Below, piece after piece: positions 34,878-47,054 of a stretch of 64,000 nt of DNA. Within the stretch, counting starts at the first letter, position 1; every line of letters begins with the position of its first letter. Both the position numbers and the translations under genes were made by a program. Source of the stretch: Heliocybe sulcata (Eukaryota; Basidiomycota; Agaricomycetes; Gloeophyllales; Gloeophyllaceae); NCBI GenBank assembly GCA_004369045.1, contig ML213506.1, forward strand, positions 1,056,264 to 1,120,263, written 5' to 3'. The notes beneath the pieces were generated by a model. That model was not told the DNA's origin. It saw only the letters and a list, made by a program, of their open reading frames with translations, and did not search any database.

Positions 34878-36228
34878 ATGTCAGGCCAACACCACTCTTC
34901 TCATAGGAAGCCCCTGCCCGTCCCAGGTCCCGACGAATGTCCTGTATGCTGTGTTGGCTTTTGCAGCCGCTCTAGTATCCTTATGTCCAATTCAACAGAA
35001 TCTCAGCAAAGATATTACTAACATAAATGAGCTTGTCGCCGATGGTGGTTTCTCTAAGGTCTATCGAGGGACGTGGAGAGTCTCAGGGGCAAAAAAGTTC
35101 GATGTACGTCGTACATATTTTGGAAGGCCTGGGCACTGATAGACTGAGGTTTCAGATTGTCATAAAGTACTTGCGTTTCAACACCAGTGATGAGGAGTGG
35201 CAGAAGAGCATGCGAAAGGTCTTATATTCGCTGTGCCTCTTATTAATATCACTAATATCTCTCTAGTCTGCCCTGCGTGAAATTAATGTATGGTGCAAGT
35301 TGCAGGATGATAATATTTTGAAGCTGCACGGCTTCTGCGACGGTCTCGGCCCAGGAATGGCCCAGGAAATGGCCCCTGCTCTAGTATCCTCTTTCTGTAA
35401 GAATGGAACCGTCATGCACTATCTTGGGAAGCAGACAGGTGACGCATTGCAAGCTGCAAAGTCAATGGCGGTAAGTGGATTGCTGGCTTCTGTCGTAGTT
35501 TCGGTGATTAATATGGTTGCAGACGATTGGCATCACTTATGGGCTTCAATATTTGCACCGAAACGGCATAGTTCATGGGGACTTGAAACCAGTATGCTAC
35601 GGTTTGCAATCTTATGGTGGGAGTCTGATTGGGCTAACTTGATTATACTCAGAATAACGTGCTTGTCAGTGATGGAGGACAGCCCCTTATAACTGATTTC
35701 GGCCGTTCCAAGATTCTAGATAAGGAGGGTTTTACTCATACCATCGCAGCTATCTCTACGCGATACACTGCGCCAGAAGTGTTGGTCCCCGAAGGTGATA
35801 ATGAGATACCAGTCGTCACCAAATCAAGCGATGTATATAGCTTCGCCATGACTATTCTAGAGGTGCGTAAGTTTAAGGCAGTTTATGGCCTGCGCAGTTT
35901 ACTGTTTGCTTTCACTATCCGTTCACTTACTTCTTCAAGGTGTACACTGGCAATGTACCATTTGCCGGTATCAAGCTGGACACCAAGGTTATAGTGGTTG
36001 TTGCCGCCCATGCAAAGCGTCCTCCCCTAGATGGTGTGCCGCCGGACTGGCACGGCTTGTTGCAAAAGTGCTGGGACAAAGATTCGATAGCTCGCCCTTC
36101 AATGGTATGGTCGCGAACAAATCGCTGTCTTTCGCCTTCTAAACAATCACTTAATAAAAAAGGCGTTTTCCAAATCATATGGTAGTACTTCGGCTTCGGC
36201 CGCTTGCTGTGCAGACTCAAGCACTTGA
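34878..36228 (+). CDS. TKL-type protein kinase (agaricomycete family)
   Basis: Eight exons: 34878-34943, 34999-35103, 35156-35218, 35267-35470, 35523-35591, 35653-35862, 35940-36104 and 36163-36228 (315 aa). Every intron is phase 0. The kinase domain starts after ~40 residues with a glycine loop (ADGGFSKVYRG). The ATP-binding Lys is Lys61 (IVIKYLRF). The catalytic loop is HGDLKPNN with Asp166, where the usual Arg of HRD is Gly. DFG is at 184-186 and APE at 209-211, so it can be catalytic. The compact size and lack of other domains match the expanded TKL-like kinases of mushroom-forming fungi, whose substrates are unknown. The short Ser/Ala/Cys-rich last exon is the least certain part. Confidence 0.88.
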
Positions 36229-36462
36229 GGGAAATGGCCACGTCCCGACAGCAGCGCGCGCATCTTATGATGGGCCACCTTGTTGCCTTCACCAAAGGCG
36301 CGTTATGGTCGTGCTTAAGTTGCATCTTCCCGTCCGCCGCCGGTCACCGCTGGACAGGCTCCGCTTGGGAAACACAAAGCGGAATCGAACTGAGTAGATG
36401 TCATCATCACACACCAGCGTCGTTCTCTGGTTAGTCGTAATTTGCGATATATATATTACGAT

Positions 36463-39400
36463 CTAACCGCTCGTACCATGTACTAGGACTGTCCTTGCTA
36501 ACTGTACATACTCCATTGCAGTAGACGGGTCTTGGCCTTCGGCTTCGTTGATTTTCTCCCAATGAGAAAGGCCTCCCTCGATCAGAGCCAATGCCTCCTC
36601 TTCCGAATGTTCCTCCACCCAACGCACGTACTCCGCCTCTTGCCATCCGTGCAGCGTGTGAGGTAAAGGTATCGGCGACCGAACCATGATGTGATGCAGG
36701 ACTATCACGGGCGGTAAGCCTTGCGTGTGCTGCGGGGAGGCCAGCTGGGCATTCTCGAGGAACAGCAGAGGCCTATAGGAAGAGTGAGTCTCCGTTGGCG
36801 AACGTGGATTGAAATCATTCAAACCTCATGGCACGCAAAGCACGGTAATCGTCGGCAGCAGAAGACCAGTCCGCTCCGCGCTTCTTTGACTGGGGATCCG
36901 TCATGAAAGAACTGACTGCGAACTCAAGCTCAGTCATATCGCTAGTTAACTGAAGCTTCCCGCTTTCTCCTAGTGGCTTGACTATTGAAACGTGCAAGAC
37001 GAACGTCCTCAGCACGTATTTGACAACAACCATAGTCCTGTAGCATGACTGTCAACGTTGGATCGAGACACTAGAGAGGAAGGCAACATACCATTCCCGC
37101 ATCTCGTCACCCAAAGAGAATTTGCTAAGGATCTCCATCTTGATGAACGACAGTTTATCGGAAAGGTCCTTCATATAGAGGCTCGCCCCGCCGCCCATGC
37201 CCGCCATAGAATCGACATCCTTGCCGAAGTCTGCCCGGTGCACTCTAGCGATGATGACGCCTAGCTCTCGCTTGATCGCCGTCAAGAGCGGGTCTATAAC
37301 CTTTTGATAAGCTGAACGAATTTTCTGGGAGCAGTACGGTCATCATGCAAGAGCGAGAAAGACGAGCGTAAGTCAACGCACATTGATCTGAGGCTTTAAT
37401 ATCCCGATAATATTGTCCGGATATTCTTCGTCCAGTTTGTATAGACGCAACCAACAGTGGTACAACATGGATATAATTTGACCGTTCAGACTCTGTTGAG
37501 GGGTGGCCGTGGGTCCTGTCAATGTAAAGGCGGGCCTGTCGTGGACCAACTATCGCCTTCCTCAGTTATATCCATTGGCCAATATACAGCATATAGGCAC
37601 TCACCAATCCATCTGCTCTGTTCAACATCAACTCCAGACTAGCAATCATATTCCGCGCGACAGCTTTGATGAGCAGGGGATCGAACTTCGCCGAATCGAG
37701 TTCATTCGCAATGCTCCTTGCAATATTAATGCCTTCATTCATCCCCGGTGGCGAGCGATTGCCACCGGAAAACGCCTGCCCGACTGTCTCGTTCAGCTTA
37801 TTCGAGACCCTGGCGAGGTAGAGGCCTTCGAAGGTGGACAGTGCTCTGAGGACCAGGATAGTCTCGGGGCTGCAAGGTTGATTAAGGGACTCTTAATCTT
37901 CATGGAATACTTGGAGCCCGTACCTTTGTGCAGTTGAGCTATACACGGTATCGGTGTGTACCGCGATCTTCGCGAAGAACTCCTGGAAGAGCCTCAGTAG
38001 ACGGGGATAGCCTGTGCTTAGCGTCTGCTGCAAGAATGACGATCCCTTCGCAGCGTCCTTGCATTGTTTCTCCAGCGCTCGACCCAGTGAGGACCAGAAA
38101 GTGGTACTCGGTAGATTCTCGAGAGCCTGCGTCACATTCATGAAAATCAAATTCCCGGAGACAGGACAGAAACCGGCAGACCTTCATGGCCTCATCAAGA
38201 AAGACGGTACCTGTAAGCGGATCCTTCTTCAACTTCAGAACTTTCTCTAGCGTATACACCTATAGATAATTGAGATGGGTATTCGAGGGCAATCACGCGG
38301 ATTGGACTCACCTTCACACAACAGGCAGTTAACTCCTCTACAAGACCGTCAAGTCGCGTCCACAGCACGGCCGTCCATTGTGGGGCGGTTAAATTTGTAG
38401 GCTCAGTACGAACGCGTGATTTGTACACCTGACTCTGCGAGGTAGATGCAGAATCTGAAAAAAATCCAGATCAACAAGTTAGTAATGCATACATGTACAA
38501 AGTGGCATCCTACTCACCTTTACCCAGAGCCTCTTTCGACAGCTGTGACAAATCAAAGGCGGCTCGTATTCGACTATCAAGGGCACCAGATAGATCCAAA
38601 ACCAGGTTCTGAACCACTTCAGGCAGAACCCGGAGGTTATGTGCTGTCTGCAGGGATGACGCGAGGAGGGACTGATTCTACTCGGGGAAAATCATCGGCT
38701 AAATAGTTGGAGAGAAGGAGGTAGAGGACACAGTTTACCAGAGTCGCCAGTCCTGTAACCACCATGTTCTCCATCTCCGCTGTAATCTTGGCGCGGGTTT
38801 CCTCAATAAAGGGTATGTGGGCTGCGACGGCATCAATAGCACGCAGTGATATCATCGATTCGGTATCATCCGCGGGCTGTCTGCTAGCGGAATCGTCGAT
38901 GCTAGTTCCGTCCTGCTTTGCCTCTGTCCCTGGAGAGGCATCGAGCAGCGCCGCTGTCATCATAATGTAAAGAGATCAATGAGCATGCGGGCCTCGGACG
39001 CAAAATGGTCAACAATTATGATAGACTCACTCAACTCTGCGATGCTGAGAGCTGCTTTTGAGATTGTGCGCTCCTTGTCTTCGTCATGGTCGAGAATGCG
39101 GGACGGCGTCGACGCACCACCTGCTGATGGTTCAGAGGCACCCTCAGCAGCGGCCATCTCATTCATCTGGGATTCCAGCCGGCGACCTAGCACAACAAAT
39201 CTGGACATCCGTCGTAATACGTCCAGAGCCTGCTGTAAGCGTTGTAGACGATTGACATTGCTCTCCAGTGTTTGATACGGGGCGCGTATTTTCGAACGGA
39301 GTCTGATGAGGCAATCAGTCTCGTTCACTCCTTTCCAGGTTGTCAGACAGCGAACAGGCATACTTCTCTAAGGAAGATTCGAGTTCTCCTAGGCCGCCTC

Positions 39401-39892
39401 GAACCGATGTCAGTGAGCTCTCTAGTTGAGTGACGCCAGCAGCTTGAACCAAGAGGTCCTCATGATGCGTAGTGACCTGGCAATGGTTAAAGTTGTCAGG
39501 AACCGATTTGCCCATATTCACAAACGCTGTGATTTTGATGGACCCCAATAAAACAGTACTTGTACTACTCCAGCTGATCCAGACTGACAATAACTCAGTG
39601 TACTGCATACTCACGACGTTCTTCAGTTGTTTTGACACATCTTCGATTCCGAAGTCCAACTTGGTTATGGCGACGGAGATGTCCTCCTTTGCCGGTTCAA
39701 TACCTCCTGGCACCTTGGAGGATGACTTGACACTCTTTGCATTGGATTGCTGAGGTGGGTATGGCTCGCCCGATAGTATGGCATTGGCGTACTCGTGGGC
39801 GTCGAACTCAGGGCTGGCAAAGACGGAATAGTCTGGCGCTCATTGTCAACAAGATCAAGTCTGACATCGAGCAGGGGGTGCGGACCGGTCAT
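36463..39892 (-). CDS. COG5: COG complex subunit 5
   Basis: Fourteen exons: 39892-39886, 39832-39615, 39476-39364, 39302-39031, 38953-38739, 38677-38518, 38454-38312, 38259-38182, 38126-37924, 37869-37605, 37549-37382, 37324-37092, 37037-36825 and 36772-36463 (865 aa, frame closes). Cog5 is part of the conserved oligomeric Golgi complex that tethers retrograde vesicles. Supporting segments are the N-terminal DYSVFASPEFDAHEYANAIL, the coiled-coil GVTQLESSLTSVRGGLGEL, YQTLESNVNRLQRLQQALDV, VGQAFSGGNRSPPGMNEGIN and the C-terminal IIARVHRADFGKDVDSMAGM. The first coding exon is only 7 nt (ATG ACC G), inferred because the second exon has no in-frame ATG and the join gives MTDYSVFASPEF. Confidence 0.92.
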
Positions 39893-40824
39893 CAAAGTAA
39901 ATCCACAGCACTTGCGGGTAGCTCAATTCCGTTCACGGTCAAGGGTTCCTGTGGCTACGCGATGTGTGGCAAGTTAGGCGCCCGCCATTAGCGCCAGAAA
40001 GATCGGAGTGTGAATCTGTGGCAGCGGATCTCTCCCTGCAGTGCTCTGGTTTGTGGCTCGACCACAAACCTTAACTTACTACTTTCAGCGGATCTTCGCA
40101 GTCCCGATACCTATCCGGCATGCCTCATGTCTGCCTCGATGCAAGCTCGCAGCGCTGGGAAGGCTCGGTATTCAAAGCCCAGTTCCCTGTATCATTCAGT
40201 GAAGGCGCCTCAGAATCTGGTAGCCCCCGTATCAACTGCTAGCTCCATGCTGTCAACCTCCGTGAAGGCTGGGACGCGGAGAAGCAGTGCTGAAAACGAT
40301 TTCGCAGCTGTGAATGCCTCTAATCAGACCAGCAGCCGGTGGCTAGCTCACTAGAGGCATCCCCGGTTTCCCTATCGATCGCGGGCATTTGTATGTTTCC
40401 TCCGGATCAGCCACGTTGCAGTCTCGACTGACTCCAACTCCTCAAACAGCTAGTGCTGAGGAGTCGCATATGAATGCTCACCAGCCCCCTCCATAACCCC
40501 GCGGACGCAGTTCTGTCTGCGGCGGCGACGAAGCAGCCCGTCTCGTTTCATTGCTCTAACGCGTCTCTTCGATTTGTCCGTGTGACGTCAGAACGGTCTT
40601 TATAAAGGCACATGCTCACGGATTCCAGCCTTTTGTAGAACCATCTTTGCGTTTGTTCTTGCTTTCGCTCTCACACCCACGGCACGCACTACTGCTACAT
40701 AGTGGTAGGTTCCTTCGTGGACTCGACCGTCGTTCAGTGCACGCTATAAAGCGGGTAGCAGCAGTACTAGCTCCCTTCGAGATTCTTGTATTCAGAGCCC
40801 CGTGAAACGCAATCCGAACTCGAT
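39893..40824. other. divergent intergenic region
   Basis: About 930 bases between COG5 (leftward) and the gene at 40825 (rightward), so it should hold both promoters. A TATAAA lies at 40601-40606. A plus-strand open frame at 40010-40354 has no recognisable content. Confidence 0.4.
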
Positions 40825-42221
40825 ATGGCTTACGAATACTATCGGAATCGTGGCCGTGACTGGGGAACCGACCAGGTACGTGCCACAATCAGGTATTGCG
40901 CCCATCATCTTGACATACCCCCTCAAGTACGAGTTCGTTCCACCTCCGCGGCCGAGCTTCCAGCCTCAACCATCCTGTAAGTAGATTTGCCCAGATCCTG
41001 TTGTTAGCCACTCATTAATCTTTCCCTTTCGTAAGGGGGAGGTTATGACTATTTCCGTGCCCATGCCGTCAGCCCTGATCCGTGCGTACACACATCGCCG
41101 TCAAATTAGCAGCTGTGTCAGTTCTTGATGGAGCTTGCAGATCCTTGTACGACTCTGCGTGGAACCGAGTAAGAAACTACCCCATCGATGGAGTAGGTTA
41201 CAATGAAGCCAAGGTCTGGCACAATCGTGCATACAGTGGCCAGGTCAGCATCACCATGACATCCTATGTTCATCGGCTAAAACGATCTGTGGGAATCAGG
41301 TCGATTTATCACATTTATCTGCCTACGAGATCGGCCATGCTGCTGCCTATGAGGCTTGCCGCAATTGGAGATACAACACCTCTCTTTACGAGCCTATTGG
41401 TGGAGATTACGAAAGGCAAAGAGAGGCTTTGATAGGATTGGCTATGGCGGAAGGTATGCCAAGTAGGTCGAGGTCTCCCGTGTCAGCCTAATGACGCGCT
41501 TTTTATAGCTACACGGCTCTGGCACTACTCTGGGAGAGGATTGGACAGAGGCGGGCGGGAAGCCGCTTGCGAAGCAGCGGCGGCAACCGCCCAGGTCATC
41601 CATGACCGCCAGAACCTCGACGACGTCGGCCCTGGTCCTCTACGGAGACGCAGTTCCTATGCGTCCTTCCATTCTGCCGACCCTTACGATCAAGACTACG
41701 GTTATGACGGGTATGAGCCAGCCTATTCTGATGGCGGTTTTTCGCAAAGTGACCCATATGGCCCGCCCCGCAGACGGTACTCCTCGTCGTCCTCGCGCCC
41801 TCCGCCTATTCCGTATGCGGGCAGCAGTAACTCTGTCGGGTTTCCGCCTATGGGATCGCCTGCGCCTGTACCGATCCAATCCACGCGTTCCTATTCAGTG
41901 AATCGCAGGCCCTCGTTCAATGCGGGCTATAGCGGTGGCATAATCCCCATGCCAGCGGCTCCATCGGCTCCGTCTTATGGAGCTGTCTCGCCGCCGACGT
42001 ACAGCACGACGCCGTACGGGAGTCCTATGCTTGGGTCGACGGCTTACGGAAGTCCTGTGCCTGGGGGTTTTATGCCCCCTCCAGTACAACAGCAGCAACC
42101 CTATACAGTGTACAGCGGGAGTAGTGCATACCAGGTGCCGGCGGGATCGACAATTATCTTACAGGGTAGGTCCCGGAAGCATAGTCACCGGCACCGGAGA
42201 CATAGCTCTGTGAAGTATTGA
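40825..42221 (+). CDS. hypothetical Tyr/Pro/Ser-rich protein
   Basis: Six exons: 40825-40875, 40928-40976, 41036-41081, 41141-41243, 41300-41453 and 41509-42221 (371 aa, frame closes). The N-terminal half is ordered and charged (MAYEYYRNRGRDWG, then YPIDGVGYNEAKVWHNRA). Helical pieces rich in Ala and Glu follow (SAYEIGHAAAYEAC, REALIGLAMAEATRLW, then an Ala-rich REAACEAAAATAQVIHD). The C-terminal half is low complexity, with Tyr/Gly/Pro/Ser repeats such as TPYGSPMLGSTAYGSPVPGG, and ends in a His/Arg/Lys-rich SRKHSHRHRRHSS. Comparable unnamed proteins occur in basidiomycetes to my knowledge, but no function can be assigned. The tail composition suggests a phase-separating or nucleic-acid-binding protein, which is speculation. 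Confidence 0.75.
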
Positions 42222-42587
42222 TTATTGATTGCTCGTTGGTTTCTGTGTTCGGTTGATTCAAGCGCTTGTGTCACATCCGGACTGCTGGACGAATGTTTTG
42301 TAGGATAGTAATGTCATTCAATCACTCGAATTCCGTTATTCTCATCTCCTTCCGCTCTAATCTCTCATGCATTAAGGATTCATGCACTATCAGATGTGCC
42401 ACATGGGTTATCATAAGTTTTCCCGCGCATGTTTCATCGCTTCTTCGCTGAGATCAAGTATATTGCCCCTATCTTACATTATACATCTCATCGAAATGCG
42501 TAAAACTTACTACGACATTGCCACCGATCCCTTGCCGGGTCCAAGAGTGAATTCTGTTCTGACCTCCAGGCTCAGGCTCCAGCAGAC
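42222..42587. other. short intergenic
   Basis: About 370 bases between two co-directional genes. An ATG frame at 42496-42591 (MRKTYYDIATDPLPGPR) reads like coding but stops without a clear splice into the F-box gene. Confidence 0.35.
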
Positions 42588-44832
42588 ATGATCGCCACTG
42601 GACAAACAATCCGAGATTCGCGTAAGTGGTATTCCATGCCACTGGTTCGAGCCTCGAGGGGAACAACGATATTGAATACACTCCGCAGCGACGCTATTAA
42701 AGCTCGTGTACACTCTACCACCTTACTTGGAACTGTATCAGTATGAAGAGATCAGCTTGCTTGTTGGTAAAAAGCAGAATGAGCCGCTAGACGATGCGAC
42801 TTGCGCTAAGCTGGCGCAGTACGAAACGTTCCGTTTCTTCGACATAGTGAAAGGGTTCCACACTGTAAGTAGTACCCCATCAGCGCAACCGATCCATACG
42901 GTCAAACCTAACTTTTCTCATAATAACCGAGGGCTCTCTGGATCTTGCCGGTAGACATATGCATCGCTATGCGCAATTCGTGCAACGTTGGGAAGAGTTC
43001 AAGCGCGACTTTGCGGATCTTATTCGCCCGATCGCTGCTGAGAAACTGCAGGGTGCAGAGCTCAATGCTAAAGTCCATGAGGCGCTGGAAAACCGGATAT
43101 TCCCTGACGACTCTGTGGAAGGTAATAAGCAGAGCATGCGCGTAAAGTGGTCCATTGGGCCGCTAGTCAGCAGCCAGGAATTCGTACGTAGGATACGTAA
43201 GTTTTATGTATGCACATAATATCACATTCACGCGGGAGCTGACCGACATTCGCGTAGGTGCGACTCGGAATGCCTTGGCGGAACGTCCGGATCCCATCAT
43301 CCAGAAGCGGCTTCTGACCCATCTACCGCTGGAGCTGCTGGAAACGATCATGGCTGCTGCCGGACCTGAGGCTGCTCTCCAGTTCTCCTCAACTTGTCGG
43401 ACACTACGGCAGATATCTTCAAAGTATATCTACACTGTGAGTATAACACTTGCCAGTCTCACATATACTCATCCGAGAATCCATCGATCGCGATTACCAG
43501 GACCTCGTCTTTAATCTTCGCATGGACCCATATATCAAACACCCGGAAGCGCTCCAATGCCCGAGGGAAGAGCTCTATAACGCCCTGATGCCGCAGAAAG
43601 AGCGATTCCTGCGCCGTCTCGATTACTTCCAATCGAGGCACGACATCATCAACCACATGAAGACAATTTGCATCATGGATCAATGGAACGCTATACCTGA
43701 AACCCTGGAACAATTGGATCTCCTCGCTACGATGCGAGACCTGGACCGTCCCATCCCGACCGCCATCACCAGTTTCTTGCAGACAGTGTCAACCCTGACG
43801 TCCCTTTACCTATTCCATATCGCACTCAGCGAAGATATATTGCGAGCTATTGCTGCTATGCCGCGTCTTCATACACTGCGCTACGCAATGTGTAATATCA
43901 TGGCGGTCGCCACCGTCGTCGCAGATGAGAGTATCCGATCGACGTCCGTACTGGACTTTACTCTTGTGGTCAGGACGGACGAGTTTGATAGCATGGTGTA
44001 TATGCTGCCGTGCTATCCCAATACTCGGAGCTTCGGCGTCACCCCTAGGTTTCCCTCAGAGCCTGTGTTCCTACCGGACCAGGTCATAGGAGAGCCCAGC
44101 ATGATCAGCTATGTTGCCAACCTGGAGAGATTGCACATCGATAATCTCGACTACGAAGAGGCGTTCACGCTGCCAGCCTTGCTGCAGTTTGCCGGGCAAG
44201 CAGGAGGGGGCCTGCGCCTCACCCACTTCAAGCTCTCAACGGTCTGGGGTATGAATCGTGCAGAAATATGGGACCTCCTTGACACTCTCGCGTCTGCTCG
44301 ACTGCAGGTGCTCATACTCGAAGGGGTCCGGTATGTGGAGTTCGATCTCTTCGACCATATCGCACAACTGTTTCCGGATCTGCTGGCTCTGACGGTTTCT
44401 TATCGACCGAACGATGTCCACCCTACGCGCGAGACCACTTGGCCTCACCCTTCTTGGGAATATGCGCCCTACTTGCGGGGATTCCGTAGTCTCCTGCACC
44501 TTGGTCTAAACCTCAAGCACAATATTGAATTTACCCCGCGTGATATGATCCACATCGAACAGAATTATGCCTCAGCGTCGGAGGTCGGAGAAGATGCGTT
44601 GGAAGACAGTAACTGGACAATTGCAAGAAATTTTAGTATCTGCTGTCCAAGACTGGATACTTTCTCCTTCATGGGAGGCCCGATTTATTTTGGCGTCAAA
44701 CTATACCACAATGGGAAGAATGCGCAGTATGTGGACACGCTAGAGGTGAATCTTGGCATCCAGACGTACAATCCACGGCAGGATGATCTGCTGTTCAGCA
44801 TTGCCTGGCCATGGAGGATTGTCGAGGACTAG
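42588..44832 (+). CDS. F-box protein
   Basis: Five exons: 42588-42621, 42689-42864, 42932-43196, 43258-43436 and 43501-44832 (661 aa, frame closes). The F-box is at residues ~179-218 (LTHLPLELLETIMAAAG, then ALQFSSTCRTLRQIS), preceded by a charged helical N-terminal region. The long last exon has LRR-like hydrophobic repeats (LTSLYLFHIALSEDILRAI, LERLHIDNLDYEEAF, LQVLILEGVRYVEFDLF), typical of the large agaricomycete F-box/LRR-like family. These act as substrate adaptors for SCF ubiquitin ligases by binding Skp1 through the F-box. The substrate is unknown. The acceptor before exon 5 (TTACCAG) was chosen for frame; nearer AGs break it. Confidence 0.8.
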
Positions 44833-45190
44833 ACTGCTCTTCGATGGGGAGGATTGTCACACTTTCTCATAGCAGCGTTGTGAGCGCTAGGATCTTTAAT
44901 CAAAATACTCGACTGATGCATCGCTATAACCATGGACAGCCCCGGTCAGACTGCCGTGACCGTAGTGTAATGACGTTTATATGTGACTGGATCGATGGAA
45001 TGTATTGTTTTGAGACGCTTGTCTTGCACGAAACTTGGTCGCCGTGCTGCCACAAATTCAGCCACAAATCCAAATATGGTCGTCTCACGTGGGTGGCCGC
45101 TTACATCAGGGTCGGGGAAGCGAAGGCCGATCCCGTTACCCCGCACATAAGACAGACGCGCTCATAAAGTCCATCTGTCCGGGCAGCAAT
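44833..45190. other. short intergenic
   Basis: About 360 bases; presumably the F-box 3' UTR and the hydratase promoter. Nothing else seen. Confidence 0.4.
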
Positions 45191-46318
45191 ATGGCTCTCC
45201 TCCTACGCGCTAGTGCTCGGTGCGCGACATCCTCGTTTCCGTCCTCATCTCGAGTCGCATTTCGCCTCATGTCTACCAAACAGTACACCAACATCCTCAC
45301 GTCGACGCCTGAGGCGGGCGTGGGTCTGATCACGCTGAACAGACCGAAGGCGCTCAATGCGCTCAGCTCGCCGCTGTTCGTGGAGCTCAATGAAGCCCTG
45401 GCAGATTTCGATGCGGATGATGCTATAGGCGCGATTGTGCTGACCGGGTCGGAAAGGGCGTTTGCAGGTGCGTAGTGGGTACGGGAATGGGCCGGGAGGA
45501 GTCCTGAACGCGCTACAGCTGGGGCGGATATTAAGGAGATGAAGGACAAGGAATGTGCGTCTTTCGTAATTCTCGTGCGGACATGTATGTCTTATGAAAT
45601 GCAGTTTCCGACGTATTTAAGAACAGATTCCTGGAGAACTGGACGACAATGACCAAACTGCGCAAGCCGGTGATCGCTGCCGTTAGTGGCTATGCAGTAA
45701 GTGGATTAGCGCAAGCCTGGCTCACTCCCTTACCCATGTTGGCCAGCTTGGAGGAGGTTGTGAACTTGCCTTGATGTGCGACATCATCTTGGCCTCTCCT
45801 ACTGCTGTCTTTGGCCAGCCCGAGATTAACTTGGGTATCATTCCGGGCGGAGGTGGAACGCAACGTCTTGCTCACGCTGTCGGAAAGTCACGCACCATGG
45901 AAATGGTTCTCACAGGCCGCAATATCACTGCGCAAGAGGCGGAGAAGTGGGGTATGGTCAGCAGGATTGTCGGAGAGGGGGAAGGGCAGGTCGTGAAAGA
46001 GGCGGTGGACATGGCTAAGGTCATTGCGAGCAAGGGACAGATTTCTGTGCAGGCCGGGAAGGAAGCCGTCAATGCTGGTAAGCGCCAGCAGTGACTTCGT
46101 GTTATGTATCCCTGGAGGCTGACGATGACATGCAGCGTATGAATTGACGTTGGCTGAGGGTCTTCGCTTCGAGAGAAGATTGTTCCATGGATTGTTTGCG
46201 ACGAAGGACCAGAAAGAGGGTGAGTTCTTGCGCCAATGCCATGAGCTTCAAGCTGACGTGATGTGCAGGCATGGCGGCTTTCGCGGAGAAGAGAAAGCCG
46301 AACTTCAGCCATCTGTGA
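45191..46318 (+). CDS. ECHS1: enoyl-CoA hydratase, mitochondrial
   Basis: Six exons: 45191-45467, 45519-45554, 45605-45696, 45747-46077, 46136-46219 and 46269-46318 (289 aa). It hydrates trans-2-enoyl-CoA to 3-hydroxyacyl-CoA in beta-oxidation and branched-chain amino-acid breakdown. The first ~30 residues ([17 protein letters not shown]) are Arg/Ser/Ala-rich, a likely mitochondrial presequence. Crotonase motifs follow: [11 protein letters not shown], the AGADIKEM loop, and [15 protein letters not shown] with Glu141. [20 protein letters not shown] carries Glu161. These two glutamates correspond to the acid/base pair of short-chain enoyl-CoA hydratase. The C terminus, [11 protein letters not shown], is the family's usual end. 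Length and motifs are normal. Confidence 0.96.
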
Positions 46319-46467
46319 ACCGGACGAAGAGGTGTTTTCCCAGATGTAGTCGATCATAATGTATAGCTAAGGGCTTCAATGCTGAGCAGGGCGAGGATGG
46401 AGAGTGTGACACTTCCGCAGCGTGTCGGGCGGGACCGGGATGGTCTCCTGATCCATTGAAATCTGAC

Positions 46468-46817
46468 CTACTGGAAACAGCCTGGGTTGTAGCACGGGCA
46501 GCTCATGCATGCGCCAGGGAAATAACTAACATGTATCACGATTTTGTCCAGCGCAGCACGCTTCCTACCAGAAAGCCTAGCGAGAGCCGCTGTGTGAGAG
46601 CTCCAGTTCGCTGGGAAATCTGACGGGACTTACCCACTCCAAGGGCGCCCATGATTCTCTTGCCCATAATCGATCCAGGTTGATGCGCTCTAGACATGTT
46701 GAGGGCGTACGCGCCCGTAACAGCGAGAGCGCCTGTGCCAATGATGCGACATGTTAGGCACTCCTGTTGGACTTGTTCTACAGTCCCGGCCGTTTGTGCT
46801 GGTCGATCGCTGGCCAT
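46468..46817 (-). CDS. small DMAC1/DUF4536-like membrane protein
   Basis: Exons 46817-46634 and 46589-46468 (101 aa), with a short 44-nt intron GTAAGT..CAG. The core ECLTCRIIGTGALAVTGAYA followed by MSRAHQPGSIMGKRIMGALG resembles the fungal DUF4536 (distal membrane-arm assembly protein 1-like) family: a CxxC pair, a hydrophobic segment, a basic loop, then a second small-residue helix. Related proteins sit in mitochondrial membranes. The second exon (ALARLSGRKRAALDK and a Cys-rich end) is uncertain; other 3' splice choices are possible. The ATG at 46817 starts MASDRPAQTAGT. An upstream in-frame Met at 46859 also exists. Confidence 0.6.
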
Positions 46818-47054
46818 GGAGGGAGGAAGAGAATTCGGCTGGATTCGTTTCTCTGCCACAGATATTTGTCCGAGTCACGTTACGCGTCTCGGCAAAGACG
46901 CGCATGCAGTACGCGTGACATGCCGCGTCTACTAGTAGGACGGTTCTTCGCGACCCGGCAACGTCTCATTGCATCTACACACTTGCTTATCCCTCGGGGA
47001 ACTCGTCTCTCCATCTGCATTTGAAGCGTTCTGCTAGTCATCCTTCAGCTGCAA

